This document shows positions 32,103 to 42,934 of a DNA stretch of 64,000 nt, piece after piece (the stretch's first letter is position 1; every line of letters begins with the position of its first letter). A model generated the notes under the pieces. It was not told the origin of the DNA. It saw nothing but the letters and a program-made list of their open reading frames with translations, and did no database searches. The stretch comes from Serratia surfactantfaciens (lineage in GTDB: Bacteria > Pseudomonadota > Gammaproteobacteria > Enterobacterales > Enterobacteriaceae), in the NCBI RefSeq assembly GCF_001642805.2, contig NZ_CP016948.1, forward strand, positions 372,001 to 436,000, read 5' to 3'. The translations under genes were made by a program, and so were the position numbers.

Positions 32103-32131
32103 GTTGAATGTAAGAGATTCATCCCCATATA
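32103..32131 (+). promoter_or_regulatory. Predicted heat-shock (sigma32) promoter of lon
   Basis: GTTGAA (32103-32108) and CCCCATATA (32123-32131) are separated by 14 bp, matching sigma32 promoters. The placement is the same as the lon heat-shock promoter known from E. coli, about 100 bp before the start codon. Confidence 0.78.
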
Positions 32132-32221
32132 CTCATTAACCAGATTTTATGAAACGTTAGATGCTTGCGTCTCATGAGATTCCCCCTCAACCTGGCGGAA
32201 ATTAAACTAAGAGAGAGCTCT

Positions 32222-34576
32222 ATGAACCCTGAGCGTTCCGAACGCATTGAAATCCCCGTCTTGCCATTGCGCGACGTGGTGGTTTATCCGCACATGGTGA
32301 TCCCGTTATTTGTTGGCCGGGAAAAATCGATTCGGTGCCTCGAAGCCGCAATGGATCACGATAAGAAGATCATGCTGGTGGCACAGAAAGAGGCCTCAAC
32401 GGATGAACCTGGCATTAACGACTTGTTCTCGGTTGGCACCGTAGCGTCGATCCTGCAGATGCTGAAGCTGCCGGACGGCACGGTAAAAGTGCTGGTCGAG
32501 GGGCTGCAGCGCGCACGCATCACTACGCTGTCCGACAGCGGTGAGCATTTCGCCGCGCAGGCGGAATACCTCGAGTCGCCGGCGATTGACGAGCGCGAGC
32601 AGGAAGTGCTGGTGCGCACCGCGATCAATCAGTTTGAAGGCTATATCAAACTGAACAAGAAAATCCCGCCGGAGGTGCTGACTTCACTGAACAGCATCGA
32701 CGACGCCGCGCGCCTGGCGGACACCATCGCCGCCCACATGCCGCTGAAACTCAGCGACAAGCAGTCGGTGCTCGAGATGTCCGATATCACCGAGCGTCTG
32801 GAATACCTGATGGCGATGATGGAGTCGGAGATCGACCTGCTGCAGGTTGAGAAACGCATCCGCAACCGCGTCAAGAAGCAGATGGAGAAGAGCCAGCGCG
32901 AGTACTATCTGAATGAGCAGATGAAGGCGATTCAGAAAGAACTGGGCGAGATGGACGACGCGCCGGACGAGCACGAAGCGCTGAAGCGCAAGATCGATGC
33001 GGCGAAGATGCCGAAAGAGGCGCGCGAGAAAACCGAAGCGGAACTGCAAAAGCTGAAGATGATGTCGCCGATGTCGGCGGAAGCGACCGTGGTGCGCGGC
33101 TACATCGACTGGATGCTGCAGGTGCCGTGGAATGCGCGCAGCAAGGTGAAAAAAGACCTGAACAAGGCGCAGGAAGTGCTCGATACCGATCACTACGGCC
33201 TGGAGCGCGTCAAAGATCGCATCCTCGAGTACCTCGCGGTGCAGAGCCGCGTCAGCAAAATCAAGGGGCCGATCCTGTGTCTGGTGGGGCCGCCGGGCGT
33301 GGGTAAAACCTCGCTGGGGCAGTCGATCGCCAAAGCGACCGGTCGCCAGTACGTACGCATGGCGCTGGGCGGCGTGCGTGACGAAGCGGAAATCCGCGGT
33401 CACCGTCGTACCTACATCGGTTCGATGCCGGGCAAGCTGATCCAGAAGATGGCCAAGGTGGGGGTGAAGAACCCGCTGTTCCTGCTGGATGAGATCGACA
33501 AGATGTCTTCCGACATGCGCGGCGATCCGGCCTCCGCTCTGCTGGAGGTGCTGGATCCGGAACAGAACGTGGCGTTCAACGACCACTACCTGGAAGTGGA
33601 TTACGATCTGTCCGACGTGATGTTTGTCGCCACCTCGAACTCGATGAACATTCCTGCGCCGCTGCTGGACCGTATGGAAGTGATCCGCCTGTCGGGTTAC
33701 ACCGAGGACGAGAAGCTCAATATCGCCAAGCAGCACCTGCTGCCGAAGCAGCTTGAGCGCAATGCGCTGAAAAAAGGCGAACTGACGGTCGACGACAGCG
33801 CCATTATCGGCATCATTCGCTTCTACACCCGCGAAGCCGGGGTGCGCAGCCTGGAGCGCGAAATCTCCAAACTGTGCCGTAAAGCGGTGAAAACGCTGCT
33901 GATGGACAAAAAGCGCAAGCATATCGAGATCAACGGCGACAACCTGAAGGATTACCTGGGCGTGCAGCGCGTCGATTACGGCCGTGCGGATACCGAAAAC
34001 CGCGTGGGCGAAGTCACCGGGCTGGCGTGGACTGAAGTGGGCGGCGATCTGCTGACCATCGAAACCGCCTGCGTGCCGGGCAAAGGCAAGCTGACCTATA
34101 CCGGTTCTCTGGGTGAAGTGATGCAGGAATCGATTCAGGCTGCGCTGACCGTGGTGCGCGCGCGCGCGGAGAAACTGGGCATCAACGCCGATTTCTACGA
34201 GAAGCGCGACATCCACGTGCACGTGCCGGAAGGGGCGACGCCGAAAGACGGCCCGAGCGCCGGTATTGCGATGTGCACCGCGCTGGTCTCCTGCCTGACC
34301 GGCAACCCGGTACGCGCCGATGTGGCGATGACCGGCGAGATCACGCTGCGCGGTCAGGTGTTGCCGATCGGCGGCCTGAAAGAGAAGCTGTTGGCGGCGC
34401 ATCGCGGCGGCATCAAAACCGTGCTGATCCCTTATGAGAACAAGCGCGATCTGGAAGAGATTCCGGACAATGTTATCGCCGATCTGGAGATTCATCCGGT
34501 GCAGCGAATCGATGAAGTTTTGAACATTGCGTTGCAAAACCCGGCCTTCGGCGCACTGCCGGTAGCGGCAAAATAG
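32222..34576 (+). CDS. lon: ATP-dependent protease La
   Basis: Lon is a AAA+ serine protease that removes misfolded proteins and short-lived regulators. From the ATG at 32222, after AAGAGAGAG, it has 784 residues, identical in length to E. coli Lon; an upstream in-frame extension lacks similarity. Domains in order: N-terminal LON domain (1-200), coiled coil (about 220-290), AAA+ with Walker [10 protein letters not shown] and Walker B LFLLDEID, and protease domain with catalytic Ser in PKDGPSAGI and Lys in [10 protein letters not shown]. Confidence 0.99.
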   Translation: MNPERSERIEIPVLPLRDVVVYPHMVIPLFVGREKSIRCLEAAMDHDKKIMLVAQKEASTDEPGINDLFSVGTVASILQMLKLPDGTVKVLVEGLQRARITTLSDSGEHFAAQAEYLESPAIDEREQEVLVRTAINQFEGYIKLNKKIPPEVLTSLNSIDDAARLADTIAAHMPLKLSDKQSVLEMSDITERLEYLMAMMESEIDLLQVEKRIRNRVKKQMEKSQREYYLNEQMKAIQKELGEMDDAPDEHEALKRKIDAAKMPKEAREKTEAELQKLKMMSPMSAEATVVRGYIDWMLQVPWNARSKVKKDLNKAQEVLDTDHYGLERVKDRILEYLAVQSRVSKIKGPILCLVGPPGVGKTSLGQSIAKATGRQYVRMALGGVRDEAEIRGHRRTYIGSMPGKLIQKMAKVGVKNPLFLLDEIDKMSSDMRGDPASALLEVLDPEQNVAFNDHYLEVDYDLSDVMFVATSNSMNIPAPLLDRMEVIRLSGYTEDEKLNIAKQHLLPKQLERNALKKGELTVDDSAIIGIIRFYTREAGVRSLEREISKLCRKAVKTLLMDKKRKHIEINGDNLKDYLGVQRVDYGRADTENRVGEVTGLAWTEVGGDLLTIETACVPGKGKLTYTGSLGEVMQESIQAALTVVRARAEKLGINADFYEKRDIHVHVPEGATPKDGPSAGIAMCTALVSCLTGNPVRADVAMTGEITLRGQVLPIGGLKEKLLAAHRGGIKTVLIPYENKRDLEEIPDNVIADLEIHPVQRIDEVLNIALQNPAFGALPVAAK

Positions 34577-34607
34577 TGACGAATCGCAAAAACCATTGAT
34601 AAAACTT

Positions 34608-34646
34608 ATACTGGCAAGCCATTTCGGACTTGCCAGTATTTTTTTG
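34608..34646 (+). terminator. Rho-independent terminator after lon
   Basis: An 11-bp stem (ATACTGGCAAG / CTTGCCAGTAT) with a 10-base loop is followed by seven T. Confidence 0.92.
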
Positions 34647-34792
34647 TACCGCTAAGTTAGATCTCTGTCGGCCCGCGTTTTGCCACCCAGTCGGTGGCTT
34701 GCCAAGGTTCGATGGGATTGATATAACAGCTGCGCTGTCGCAACCGTAGGGATTTTTCGGTGCGACGATAGAATTCTAGAGGGGATGATAGA

Positions 34793-35065
34793 GTGAATAA
34801 GTCACAACTGATCGACAAGATTGCCGCAGGTGCTGATATTTCCAAAGCGGCAGCTGGACGTGCTTTAGACGCAGTAATCGCTTCCGTTACCGACTCTCTG
34901 AAAGCAGGGGATGACGTGGCTCTGGTAGGTTTCGGTTCCTTCACCGTGCGTGAACGTTCGGCTCGTACCGGCCGTAACCCGCAGACCGGTAAAGAAATCA
35001 AGATCGCGGCAGCCAAAGTACCGGCCTTCCGTGCAGGGAAAGCGCTGAAAGACGCTGTAAACTGA
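34793..35065 (+). CDS. hupB: DNA-binding protein HU-beta
   Basis: HupB is one subunit of the HU nucleoid protein, which bends and constrains DNA. The 90-residue product starts at GTG (as in E. coli) and has the beta-arm [13 protein letters not shown] with the intercalating Pro. Its first residues [27 protein letters not shown] form the dimerisation helices. It lies between lon and ppiD, each separated by a terminator, so it is monocistronic. Confidence 0.99.
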   Translation: MNKSQLIDKIAAGADISKAAAGRALDAVIASVTDSLKAGDDVALVGFGSFTVRERSARTGRNPQTGKEIKIAAAKVPAFRAGKALKDAVN

Positions 35066-35145
35066 TTTGGCGTCTAACCGTTTAGCGTAACAGGGTTTTG
35101 TAATAAACAATCACCTGACGCAGCGGTGCTGGTAAGGTAAGATAC

Positions 35146-35176
35146 AAGGCGCATCGGACTGATGCGCTTTTTTTAT
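35146..35176 (+). terminator. Rho-independent terminator after hupB
   Basis: A 7-bp core stem (GCGCATC / GATGCGC) with a 5-base loop is extended by an A/T flank and followed by a long T-run. Confidence 0.9.
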
Positions 35177-35243
35177 TTTTGTCGCAGGGAACGCGCCTGC
35201 ACAAGGGTTGTTAATCCACATCACAGCGGAGTGTTGTCACACT

Positions 35244-37127
35244 ATGATGGACAATTTACGCGCGGCTGCTAATCACGTCGTGCTCAAAATCATCCTGGCC
35301 CTGATCATCCTGTCATTCGTTCTGACCGGGGTGGGTAACTACCTGATCGGCGGCTCCGGCGATTATGCTGCGAAAGTAAATGGTCAGACGATCGAACGCG
35401 CTCAGCTGGAACAGGCTTTCCAGAGCGAACGCAGCCGCATGCAGCAGCAGCTGGGTGACCAGTTCTCCGCGCTGGCCGGCAACGAAGGCTACATGCAGCA
35501 GATGCGCCGTCAGGTGTTGTCCCAGTTGATCGACAACATGCTGCTCGACCAGTACGCCAAGAAGCTGGGCCTGGCGGTCAGCGACGATCAGATCAAGGAC
35601 GCCATCCGCAAGGCGCCTTACTTCCAGACCAACGGCCAGTTCGATAACGCCAAATACCTCGACCTGATCGGCCGCATGGGCTACACCGCCGACAACTTCG
35701 CGCAGTCGATGCGCCAGCAGTTGGTCAATCAGCAGCTGATCCAGGCCTTCGGCGAATCCGGCTTCGTGCTGCCGTCCGAATCGCAAGCCATGGCGGCGCT
35801 GGTGCTGCAGGAGCGCGACGTGCGCCTGGCGACCATCGATCTGAAGGCGCTGCAGGCGAAACAGAGCGCCGGCGACGACGAACTGAAGGCGTATTACGAT
35901 CAGAACAAAAACAGCTTCATCGCACCGGAGCAGGTGAAGGTGAGCTATATCCCGCTGGACGCCGCGTCCATGCAGGACAAGGTGAAAGTGAGCGAAGAGG
36001 ACATCAGCGCTTACTACGACCAGCACAAGAGCAGCTACGGCCAGCCGGAGCGTAAAAACTACAGCGTGATCCAGCTGAAAACCGAGGCGGAAGCCAACGC
36101 GGCGCTGGATGAGCTGAAGAAGGGCGCCGATTTCGCCACCCTGGCGAAAGAAAAATCCACCGACATCATCTCACGCCGCACCGGCGGCGAGCTGGGTTGG
36201 CTGGAGCCGGAAACCACCGCCGACGAGCTGAAGCAGGCCAACCTGACTGAGAAAGGGCAGCTGTCTGGCGTAGTGAAATCCTCCGTCGGTTACCTGATCG
36301 TGCGTTTGAACGACATCGAACCTGAGAAACTGAAGCCGCTGAGCGAAGTGCACGACGCTATCGCCAAGCAGGTGCAGCAGGAGAAAGCGGTAGACGCCTA
36401 TTATGCGCTGCAGCAGAAGGTGAGCGAAGCGGCGACCAGTGATAACGAATCTCTGGCCTCGGCCGAAGAAGCGGCCGGCGTGAAAGCGGCGCAAAGCGAC
36501 TGGTTCACCCGCGACAACATCCCTACCGCGCTGAACTTCAAGCCGGTGGTGCAGGCGATCTTCGACGGCTCGCTGATCGGCGAGAACGGCGCGCCGGGCA
36601 GCAACTCCGACGTGATCACCGTAGACGGCGACCGCGCCTTCGTGGTGCGCGTGAGCGGCCACAAGCCGGAAGGCATTGAGCCGTTCGACCAGGTGAAAGA
36701 TCGCGTAGCGGATCTGGTGAAACGCAACAAGGCAGTGCAGGAAGCGAAGCTGCAGGGCGAGAAGCTGCTGGTTGAGCTGAAGCAAGGCAAGGGCGATGAG
36801 GCGATGAAAGCCGCCGGCCTGAGCTTTGGCGCCGTGCAGAAGATGGCGCGCGCACCGGAAGACAGCCAGCTGGTGGAAAGCGTGTTCGCGCTGCCGCACC
36901 CGCAGGACGGCAAGCCGGTTTACGGCATGTCGCAGGATCGCCAGGACAACGTGGTGTTGATCGCACTCGATGCGGTGAAGCCAGGCACGCTGCCGGAAGA
37001 CGAAATGAAAACCTTCGTCGGCAAGATGGAAGAGGGCGCGACCGGCGTCTCCTTCGATTCGCTGCTGGCGAGCCTGCGTAAAGAAGCCAAGATCAAAATG
37101 GGCGCCGCTGAGCAACAGCCGCAGTAA
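35244..37127 (+). CDS. ppiD: Periplasmic folding chaperone PpiD
   Basis: PpiD is anchored in the inner membrane near SecYEG and assists newly exported proteins; its parvulin domain has little isomerase activity. The ATG at 35244 gives 627 residues (E. coli 623). A single membrane helix spans about residues 15-36 (VLKIILALIILSFVLTGVGNYL), followed by a SurA-like N domain, a parvulin domain at about 265-360 (RRTGGELGWLEPE) and a C-terminal helical region. An upstream in-frame start was rejected as unsupported. Confidence 0.97.
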   Translation: MMDNLRAAANHVVLKIILALIILSFVLTGVGNYLIGGSGDYAAKVNGQTIERAQLEQAFQSERSRMQQQLGDQFSALAGNEGYMQQMRRQVLSQLIDNMLLDQYAKKLGLAVSDDQIKDAIRKAPYFQTNGQFDNAKYLDLIGRMGYTADNFAQSMRQQLVNQQLIQAFGESGFVLPSESQAMAALVLQERDVRLATIDLKALQAKQSAGDDELKAYYDQNKNSFIAPEQVKVSYIPLDAASMQDKVKVSEEDISAYYDQHKSSYGQPERKNYSVIQLKTEAEANAALDELKKGADFATLAKEKSTDIISRRTGGELGWLEPETTADELKQANLTEKGQLSGVVKSSVGYLIVRLNDIEPEKLKPLSEVHDAIAKQVQQEKAVDAYYALQQKVSEAATSDNESLASAEEAAGVKAAQSDWFTRDNIPTALNFKPVVQAIFDGSLIGENGAPGSNSDVITVDGDRAFVVRVSGHKPEGIEPFDQVKDRVADLVKRNKAVQEAKLQGEKLLVELKQGKGDEAMKAAGLSFGAVQKMARAPEDSQLVESVFALPHPQDGKPVYGMSQDRQDNVVLIALDAVKPGTLPEDEMKTFVGKMEEGATGVSFDSLLASLRKEAKIKMGAAEQQPQ

Positions 37128-37161
37128 TCGCCGCATTTTTCTGCAACGCAGTGCAACAAAC

Positions 37162-37186
37162 AAAGGCCGCTTTCGCGGCCTTTTCC
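37162..37186 (+). terminator. Rho-independent terminator after ppiD
   Basis: A 9-bp stem (AAAGGCCGC / GCGGCCTTT) with a TTTC loop ends in a short T-run. Confidence 0.85.
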
Positions 37187-37265
37187 ACATCTGGCATCCG
37201 CCGATTGCTGAATATCCCCCGCCGCGGCAAGGTAGCCGTGCTGTCACACACAAGGAGGATACAGC

Positions 37266-37649
37266 ATGCAACCTACAGAGAAAAAAACGCTTTCCGGTTA
37301 CCGTCATCACGTTGCAGCCGCGCTGACCGCGCTGTTGTTATGTCTGGCCGCAGGGCCGGCCGCCGCGGCGGAAAAAGCCGAAGCGCCGGCGCCGATGCTT
37401 TCGGCCCCGGCGAGCAACGGCGGGCAACCGGCGATAACCAAGGCGGCTGAAGAGGCGGCGGTCAGCATCAATCAGGCCACCGCCGAGCAGTTGGCCGCCG
37501 CCTTGAGCGGCGTCGGCCTGAAGAAGGCGGAAGGCATCGTGCGCTATCGCGAGCAGAATGGGCCGTTCACTCAGGTGGAACAATTGCAGGAGGTACCGGG
37601 CATCGGGCCGGCGCTGTTTGAGAAGAATCGCACCCGGTTGAAAATGTGA
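37266..37649 (+). CDS. ybaV: ComEA-like helix-hairpin-helix protein YbaV
   Basis: The 127-residue protein has an N-terminal signal peptide (hydrophobic stretch about 18-35, then Ala-rich cleavage region) and an Ala/Pro-rich linker. A C-terminal ComEA-type helix-hairpin-helix DNA-binding domain spans about residues 62-127 (INQATAEQLAAALSGVGLKKAEGIVRYREQNG). Secretion plus HhH suggests a periplasmic DNA-binding protein, as in competence systems, though its role in enterobacteria is unproven. Position after ppiD matches E. coli ybaV. The ATG follows AAGGAGGATAC. Confidence 0.9.
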   Translation: MQPTEKKTLSGYRHHVAAALTALLLCLAAGPAAAAEKAEAPAPMLSAPASNGGQPAITKAAEEAAVSINQATAEQLAAALSGVGLKKAEGIVRYREQNGPFTQVEQLQEVPGIGPALFEKNRTRLKM

Positions 37650-37803
37650 TCCCGGTCGCGGCTGCGTGGCAAAATACCGCTGAGGCCGCGCGTCCTCTGC
37701 TACATTTTACAGGTCTTACCAGTTTGGCGCATTGACCAAACGGGCGAGGGAGCCAGCGCGGCTCCCTTTTTCTGTAATCACCAGGCAGGAGCGATCGTTC
37801 CCT

Positions 37804-38205
37804 ATGCAAACCTTTATCAAAGTTCGCGGTTATCACCTTGATGTCTATCAGCACGTCAACAACGCCCGCTATCTGGAGTTTCTGGAAGAAGCGCGCTGGG
37901 AGTGGCTGGAGAACGAGGCCGGGTTCCGCTGGATGACGGAAAACAACATCGCTTTCATCGTGGTGAACATCAATATCAACTACCGCAGCCCGGCGGTATT
38001 GGGGGATAAGCTGCGTATCGACAGCCAGATGGTACAGCTCAATGGCAAGAGCGGGGTGCTAAGCCAAAAGGTAACGCAGGATCCGGCCGGGACGGTGGTG
38101 GCCGACGCGCTGCTGACTTTCGTGTGCGTCGATCTGAAAACGCAGCGGGCGCTGCCGATTGAAGGGGAGCTGCGCGAGCACCTGGAAGCGCTCACGCCAA
38201 GATAA
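37804..38205 (+). CDS. fadM: Long-chain acyl-CoA thioesterase FadM
   Basis: FadM (YbaW) hydrolyses long-chain and unusual unsaturated acyl-CoA esters that block beta-oxidation. The 133-residue single hotdog-domain protein has the catalytic motif HLDVYQHVNNARYLEFLEEA, with Asp13 as the expected active residue, and a C-terminal FVCVDLKTQRA strand. The ATG at 37804, preceded by CAGGAG, matches the E. coli length (132). The in-frame extension upstream is unlikely. In E. coli it is FadR-controlled; no site was sought here. Confidence 0.94.
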   Translation: MQTFIKVRGYHLDVYQHVNNARYLEFLEEARWEWLENEAGFRWMTENNIAFIVVNININYRSPAVLGDKLRIDSQMVQLNGKSGVLSQKVTQDPAGTVVADALLTFVCVDLKTQRALPIEGELREHLEALTPR

Positions 38206-38252
38206 CATTCGCAATCAACTCACCGGCGGCAGGGGCTGCCGCCGTCACTGCC

Positions 38253-38951
38253 TCAGGCCAGACCGGCCTTCTGTTTCAACGCCGCCATCACTTCCGCCTG
38301 GTTGGCTCGATACTGCGTCAAGCCATTGGCGCGCAGGTTGCAGGCGGCGCATTCGCCGCAGCCGTCGCCCTTGATGCCGTTGTAGCAGGTCAGCGTATCC
38401 TGGCGCACGCGATCCAGCTGGTGGTAATAATCCGCCAACGCCCAGGTTTCAGCCTTGTTCAGCCACATCAGTGGCGTTTCGAAGCGGATATCGCGGGCGA
38501 TGCCCAGCACTACCGCCTGGTTCAGCGCTTTGACGAACTCGTCGCGACAGTCCGGGTAGCCGGAGAAATCGGTTTCACACACGCCTGTGATCACCGCTTC
38601 CGCTTCCACCTGGTAAGCGTAGATCGCTGCCAGCGTCAGGAACAGGATGTTGCGGCCCGGCACAAAGGTGCTCGGCAGCGCGTTTTTCTGGTTGGGATCG
38701 TAGGCGGGAACCGGGATATTGTCGCGCGTCAGGCTGCTGACGGCCAGCTCATTGAGCAGCGTGACGTCCAGCACCTTATGCGCTTTGGCGCCGAGAGCCA
38801 CCGACAGCTCTTGAGCCACTTCAATTTCGGCGCGATGACGCTGGCCGTAATCGAACGTGACGCAGTGAACTTCGTCATATTGTTGCAATGCCTGGATCAG
38901 GCAGGTCGTAGAGTCTTGTCCACCGCTGAAAACGACAACCGCGCGCTTCAT
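38253..38951 (-). CDS. queC: 7-cyano-7-deazaguanine (preQ0) synthase
   Basis: QueC converts 7-carboxy-7-deazaguanine to preQ0 with ATP and ammonia, an early step in queuosine synthesis, linking functionally to queA and tgt at the left end of the window. From the Met at 38951 it has 232 residues (E. coli 231). The PP-loop [10 protein letters not shown] spans residues 8-17, and a C-terminal four-Cys zinc site is seen in [17 protein letters not shown] nine-residue longer start upstream is less likely. Confidence 0.97.
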   Translation of the reverse strand: MKRAVVVFSGGQDSTTCLIQALQQYDEVHCVTFDYGQRHRAEIEVAQELSVALGAKAHKVLDVTLLNELAVSSLTRDNIPVPAYDPNQKNALPSTFVPGRNILFLTLAAIYAYQVEAEAVITGVCETDFSGYPDCRDEFVKALNQAVVLGIARDIRFETPLMWLNKAETWALADYYHQLDRVRQDTLTCYNGIKGDGCGECAACNLRANGLTQYRANQAEVMAALKQKAGLA

Positions 38952-39066
38952 AAAATCACCTTTTTGGACTTTGGCCATTCCCGATACACATTCGGGCGGC
39001 AGAATAAAAATTGCGTTGCGGCGACAATAGTAGCAGAAAGGGCCGTCAGACGCAGGGCGGTTCGGT

Positions 39067-40782
39067 TCAGGCCGCTCCGTCGTCTACCGGCGGCGGCAGC
39101 CACGCCTGGCAAAAATCGAACCAGCCGTGGGCGGTCAGCGTCACGCCATGCATGCGCGGCGGCGCGCTGATCTGATACTGGTAGTGAAACAGCGGCGTGA
39201 TGATGGCGGCGGCCATCAGCTGTTGATAATAGGCCTGCAGCCGCTCGAAGCGCGGTTGCTGCGCCTGCAACTGCTGGATCTGCCGCAACGTATCCTGTTG
39301 CTGCTGCCAGCGGCTTTCCGCCAGGATGCCGCGCCACAGCGTATCCTGCCGTAGCCAGCTCTCCAGCGTCGCCTCCGGCGCCTCGCCGATCAGGTTGTCC
39401 GCCAGCAGCAGGTCGGCCTGGGCGATCTGCGCCTCGCTTTGCCAGCGCTTGCCGGCATAGTAGCGCACCTCCAGCTCGCAGCCGTGCTGCGCCAGCAGCC
39501 GTTGCAGCGCGACCGTCACCGTTTCCAGCTCGACCGGCGGCCGATACAGCAGCGTCAGCCGCGCGGGCAGGGGGACGTCCTCCTCGATCCGTTGGCTGGG
39601 AATACGCCAGCCGGGCAGCATTTCATGGCTTGGGATGATCACGCTGTTGGGAATCGGCAAATGGCTCAGCAGGCCGGACTGCTGGATCAGCATCAGCAGT
39701 TTTTGCCCCTGGGCTTCGCTCAGCACGCCGTGGCGCAGGTTCAGCGCCAGGTAACACCAGCCCAGGCTCATGCTGCGCTGCACCGGCCGGGCCTGCGCCA
39801 AATCCTCTTGTTGGCCGATGGTGATGCGCACCGGATGCTGGCAGCTGGTGCCGGAATCGGCGGTGGGCAAATCGGGGGTGATCCAGTATTCGATGGTGTC
39901 CAGATACGGATGCTGCAGATGGTAACCGGCGTGCTGCTCCAGCCGCACCAGCTGCGGTTCATTCAATGCCAGTTTGAACGGACCGGCGCCGATGGCGGGC
40001 AGTTCCGGGTGCGTCATCAGACAAGGCAGTTCCGCCAACCGGTGGGCCAGCCAATAGTCCGGCAGGCGCAGATCGAACTGAAGGCACAGCGGATGCGGCA
40101 AACTTATGTTGGCGACGTTGGCCAGGCTGGGTTGGCTGCGTGGGTGGTGCTGCAGTTTTTCCAGCGTTTGCAGCAGCTGTTGGCCGGTTAACGGTTCGCC
40201 GTTGTGCCAGCGCAGCTGGCTGCGCAAAAAGAAGCGCCAGCGCAGGCCGTGCTCGCCAATCTGCCAGTGGTGCGCCAGATCGGGCTGTGGTTCCGGGTTG
40301 CCGGTCATCAGGCGCGTCAGCCCGGCGTGCAGGGTCGACACCAGATGTTGTTCGGCACGGCCGGTCAGCGTAAGCGGGTCGAGCGCCTCCAGCGTGCGGT
40401 AATAGGGAATGCGCAGCGTCGGGCTGCCGGCCTGCCATTGCCCGCCGAGGTGCGGGCTGAGCAGATCCTGCAGGTGCTGCGGATCGAGCTGCGCCATCTT
40501 CAACGCCCCCTGATGGTTGCCCTGTTGCAGCAGCTGTTGCAACAGCTGGGCGCGCAACTCATCCGGGGTTTTCAGGCAGTGCAGGCTGGCGCGTTTGCCG
40601 CGGCCCGGCTGCGAATGCCAGCTCAGCCAGCCCTGATCCTGCAACTGCTGCACCAGCGTGCGGGCGTGGCGTTCGCTGCAGTAGAACATCGCCGCCAGCT
40701 CGCCGATGGTCACGGCGACCGGCGCGCTGCCGAGCTGTTGGTACAGACGTTGATATTGGCTGAGACGATGAACCAGGCGCAT
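39067..40782 (-). CDS. ybaE: SgrR-family regulator / solute-binding fusion YbaE
   Basis: The 571-residue protein joins an N-terminal winged HTH (about residues 1-100, SgrR_N type: [23 protein letters not shown]) to a periplasmic-binding-protein-like domain (SBP_bac_5, about 130-560) with no signal peptide. This is the architecture of SgrR, a cytoplasmic small-molecule-sensing regulator. Position between queC and cof equals E. coli ybaE, whose role is not established. The ligand is unknown. It is divergent from cof. Confidence 0.88.
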   Translation of the reverse strand: MRLVHRLSQYQRLYQQLGSAPVAVTIGELAAMFYCSERHARTLVQQLQDQGWLSWHSQPGRGKRASLHCLKTPDELRAQLLQQLLQQGNHQGALKMAQLDPQHLQDLLSPHLGGQWQAGSPTLRIPYYRTLEALDPLTLTGRAEQHLVSTLHAGLTRLMTGNPEPQPDLAHHWQIGEHGLRWRFFLRSQLRWHNGEPLTGQQLLQTLEKLQHHPRSQPSLANVANISLPHPLCLQFDLRLPDYWLAHRLAELPCLMTHPELPAIGAGPFKLALNEPQLVRLEQHAGYHLQHPYLDTIEYWITPDLPTADSGTSCQHPVRITIGQQEDLAQARPVQRSMSLGWCYLALNLRHGVLSEAQGQKLLMLIQQSGLLSHLPIPNSVIIPSHEMLPGWRIPSQRIEEDVPLPARLTLLYRPPVELETVTVALQRLLAQHGCELEVRYYAGKRWQSEAQIAQADLLLADNLIGEAPEATLESWLRQDTLWRGILAESRWQQQQDTLRQIQQLQAQQPRFERLQAYYQQLMAAAIITPLFHYQYQISAPPRMHGVTLTAHGWFDFCQAWLPPPVDDGAA

Positions 40783-40886
40783 GAGCAGAAATCCGGAACA
40801 GTTTTCTCAAATTGTTCACTATTACTTCCGCAAATACCATCTCATACTGCACGGATTGTAATCGCGTTCACATCCAAGAGGTCTTT

Positions 40887-41711
40887 ATGTATCGCCTGGC
40901 AGCTTTCGACATGGACGGCACGCTGTTGATGCCGGATCACCGGGTTGGCCCGGAAACGCTGGCGGTATTGAACCAGCTGGTGGAACGGGAGATGGTGGTG
41001 ACGTTCGCCACCGGGCGCCACTACCTCGATGCGCAACCGATCATGGCACAGCTGGGGTTGCAGGGCTATCTGATCACCGGCAACGGCACGCGGGTGTACG
41101 ACAATCGAGGTCAACAGCTGCACGCCACCGATCTGCCGGCGGCGGTCGCCGAAGAGGTATTGCATCACCATTGGCGCACCAGCGCCAGTATGCACGTGTT
41201 TCGCGACGAAGGTTGGCTGACCGAATTTCCCGTGCCGGAAGAGATGCTGCGGGCGCATCACCTGAGCGGCTTTCGTTTTCAGCTGGCCGAGGTGCGCCGC
41301 CTGCCGGCGTTCGGCAACAGCAAGGTGTGCTTTGTTGCGCCGCACGAGGAATTGCTGGCGTTACAGCTGCAGCTGCGGGCGCAGCTGGGCGGCGAGGCCG
41401 ATCTGTGCTTCTCCGCCTACGACTGCCTGGAAGTGTTGCCGCTCGGCTGCAACAAGGGCGCGGCGCTGGAGCGGCTGAGCCGCCATCTGGGGCTGACGAT
41501 GGCCGACTGCATGGCGTTCGGCGACGCGATGAACGACAAAGAGATGCTGGGGGCGGTGGGGCATGGCGTGGTGATGGGCAACGCCCTGCCGCAGCTGAAA
41601 TCCCTGTTGCCGCAGCTGCCGGTTATCGGCCATTGCCAACAGCAGGCGGTGGCCCACTATTTACAACATTGGCTGCGTTCACCTTGCCTCACCTATTCCC
41701 CCGAAGAATGA
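40887..41711 (+). CDS. cof: HMP-PP phosphatase Cof (HAD family)
   Basis: Cof hydrolyses 4-amino-2-methyl-5-hydroxymethylpyrimidine diphosphate, a thiamine intermediate, and other phosphates in E. coli. The ATG at 40887 gives 274 residues. The HAD nucleophile motif FDMDGT places Asp8 and Asp10. A C2B-type cap domain sits between motifs II and III, and motif IV appears as [12 protein letters not shown]. It is divergent from ybaE. A terminator follows between it and the convergent desulfhydrase gene. Confidence 0.93.
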   Translation: MYRLAAFDMDGTLLMPDHRVGPETLAVLNQLVEREMVVTFATGRHYLDAQPIMAQLGLQGYLITGNGTRVYDNRGQQLHATDLPAAVAEEVLHHHWRTSASMHVFRDEGWLTEFPVPEEMLRAHHLSGFRFQLAEVRRLPAFGNSKVCFVAPHEELLALQLQLRAQLGGEADLCFSAYDCLEVLPLGCNKGAALERLSRHLGLTMADCMAFGDAMNDKEMLGAVGHGVVMGNALPQLKSLLPQLPVIGHCQQQAVAHYLQHWLRSPCLTYSPEE

Positions 41712-41728
41712 GGTTCTCCTTACAGCCG

Positions 41729-41758
41729 GCCGGGTATGACTACCCGGCTTTTTTTTAT
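41729..41758. terminator. Terminator between cof and the desulfhydrase gene
   Basis: An 8-bp stem (GCCGGGTA / TACCCGGC) with a TGAC loop is followed by eight T. It ends cof transcription just before the convergent gene. Confidence 0.9.
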
Positions 41759-41771
41759 CCGGAGCCTGGCG

Positions 41772-42812
41772 TTATAAATCCGCCAGCTGCGCCAGATAGG
41801 GTTGCAGGTCGCCGATGTTGTTGCTGACCCACTCCGGGTTGTAGTAGGTATCCAGGTAACGTTCGCCGCTGTCGCACAGCAGGGTGACGATCGCCCCTTG
41901 CTCGCCGTTTTCCCGCATCTGTTTCGCCAGCTGCAGCGCACCCCAGACGTTGGTGCCGGTGGAAGCGCCAACCTTGCGGCCGAGCACGCCTTCCAGCCAG
42001 TGAATGGTGGCGACGCTGGCGGCGTCCGGCACCCGCAGCATGTTGTCGACCACCGATGGGATGAACGACGGCTCGGCGCGCGGGCGGCCGATGCCTTCGA
42101 TACGGCTGCCGCAGCTGCCGATCAGAGTGCGATCGCCGTGGTGGAAGCAGTCATAGAACACCGAGTTTTCCGGATCGACCACCGTCAATTGAGTGTCGTG
42201 CCCCTGATAGCGGATGTAGCGCCCCAGCGTGGCGGAGGTGCCGCCGGTGCCGGCGCTCATCACGATGTGCTTCGGCACCGGGAAGGGCTCGCGCGCCATC
42301 TGGCGGAAAATGCTGTCGGCGATATTGTTGTTGCCGCGCCAGTCGGTGGCGCGTTCGGCGTAGGTGAACTGATCCATATAGTGGCCGTTCAGCTCTTTCG
42401 CCAGCTGTTCGGAGGCGGCGTAGATCTGGGCGGCGTGATCGACGAAGTGACAGCGGCCGCCATAGAAGGCGATCTGCTCTACCTTGCGGCGCGCGGTGCA
42501 GGACGGCATCACCGCGATGAACGGCAGGCCGATTAGCCGCGCGAAGTAGGCTTCGGACACCGCCGTACTGCCGGAAGAGGCCTCGATGATGGTGGTGTTC
42601 TCGGTGATCCAGCCGTTGCACAGGCCATAAAGGAACAGCGAGCGGGCCAGGCGGTGTTTCAGGCTGCCTGTCGGGTGAGTGCTCTCATCTTTCAGGTACA
42701 GACAGATGCCGGGAAACGCCGGCAGATTCAGGCGGATCAGGTGCGTATCGGCGGAGCGCTGAAAATCCGCTTCTATTTCGCCGATAGCATATTTTACCCA
42801 AGAGTTTGTCAT
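41772..42812 (-). CDS. cdsH: PLP-dependent L-cysteine desulfhydrase (cysteine synthase fold)
   Basis: The 346-residue fold-type II PLP enzyme has the lysine motif [11 protein letters not shown] (Schiff-base Lys52), the substrate loop [15 protein letters not shown] and the phosphate-binding [14 protein letters not shown]. It resembles the cysteine synthase family, but the decR-adjacent position is that of Salmonella CdsH and the Pantoea inducible desulfhydrase, which degrade L-cysteine to pyruvate, ammonia and sulfide. The name is by synteny and family. Divergence from decR suggests cysteine-induced expression to detoxify cysteine. Confidence 0.72.
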   Translation of the reverse strand: MTNSWVKYAIGEIEADFQRSADTHLIRLNLPAFPGICLYLKDESTHPTGSLKHRLARSLFLYGLCNGWITENTTIIEASSGSTAVSEAYFARLIGLPFIAVMPSCTARRKVEQIAFYGGRCHFVDHAAQIYAASEQLAKELNGHYMDQFTYAERATDWRGNNNIADSIFRQMAREPFPVPKHIVMSAGTGGTSATLGRYIRYQGHDTQLTVVDPENSVFYDCFHHGDRTLIGSCGSRIEGIGRPRAEPSFIPSVVDNMLRVPDAASVATIHWLEGVLGRKVGASTGTNVWGALQLAKQMRENGEQGAIVTLLCDSGERYLDTYYNPEWVSNNIGDLQPYLAQLADL

Positions 42813-42934
42813 GATTTGGCCTCAGAATAGGGGGCAGGTTTATGGCGTAGCATAGCCTGTCGGCAGGAAAAAAGGATTGCCATTTTCCCTGTTTAATCGC
42901 CTAATGAGAGAAAAATTTTCTCCTGGTGGCCGCT

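Noticed and set aside
32684..34537. 617-codon minus-strand frame opposite lon
   Set aside because: Antisense shadow with low-complexity His/Arg/Gln composition; lon is unambiguous.
38224..38244. Hairpin between fadM and queC as a terminator
   Set aside because: Good 8-bp stem (CGGCGGCA / TGCCGCCG) but no T-run on either side.
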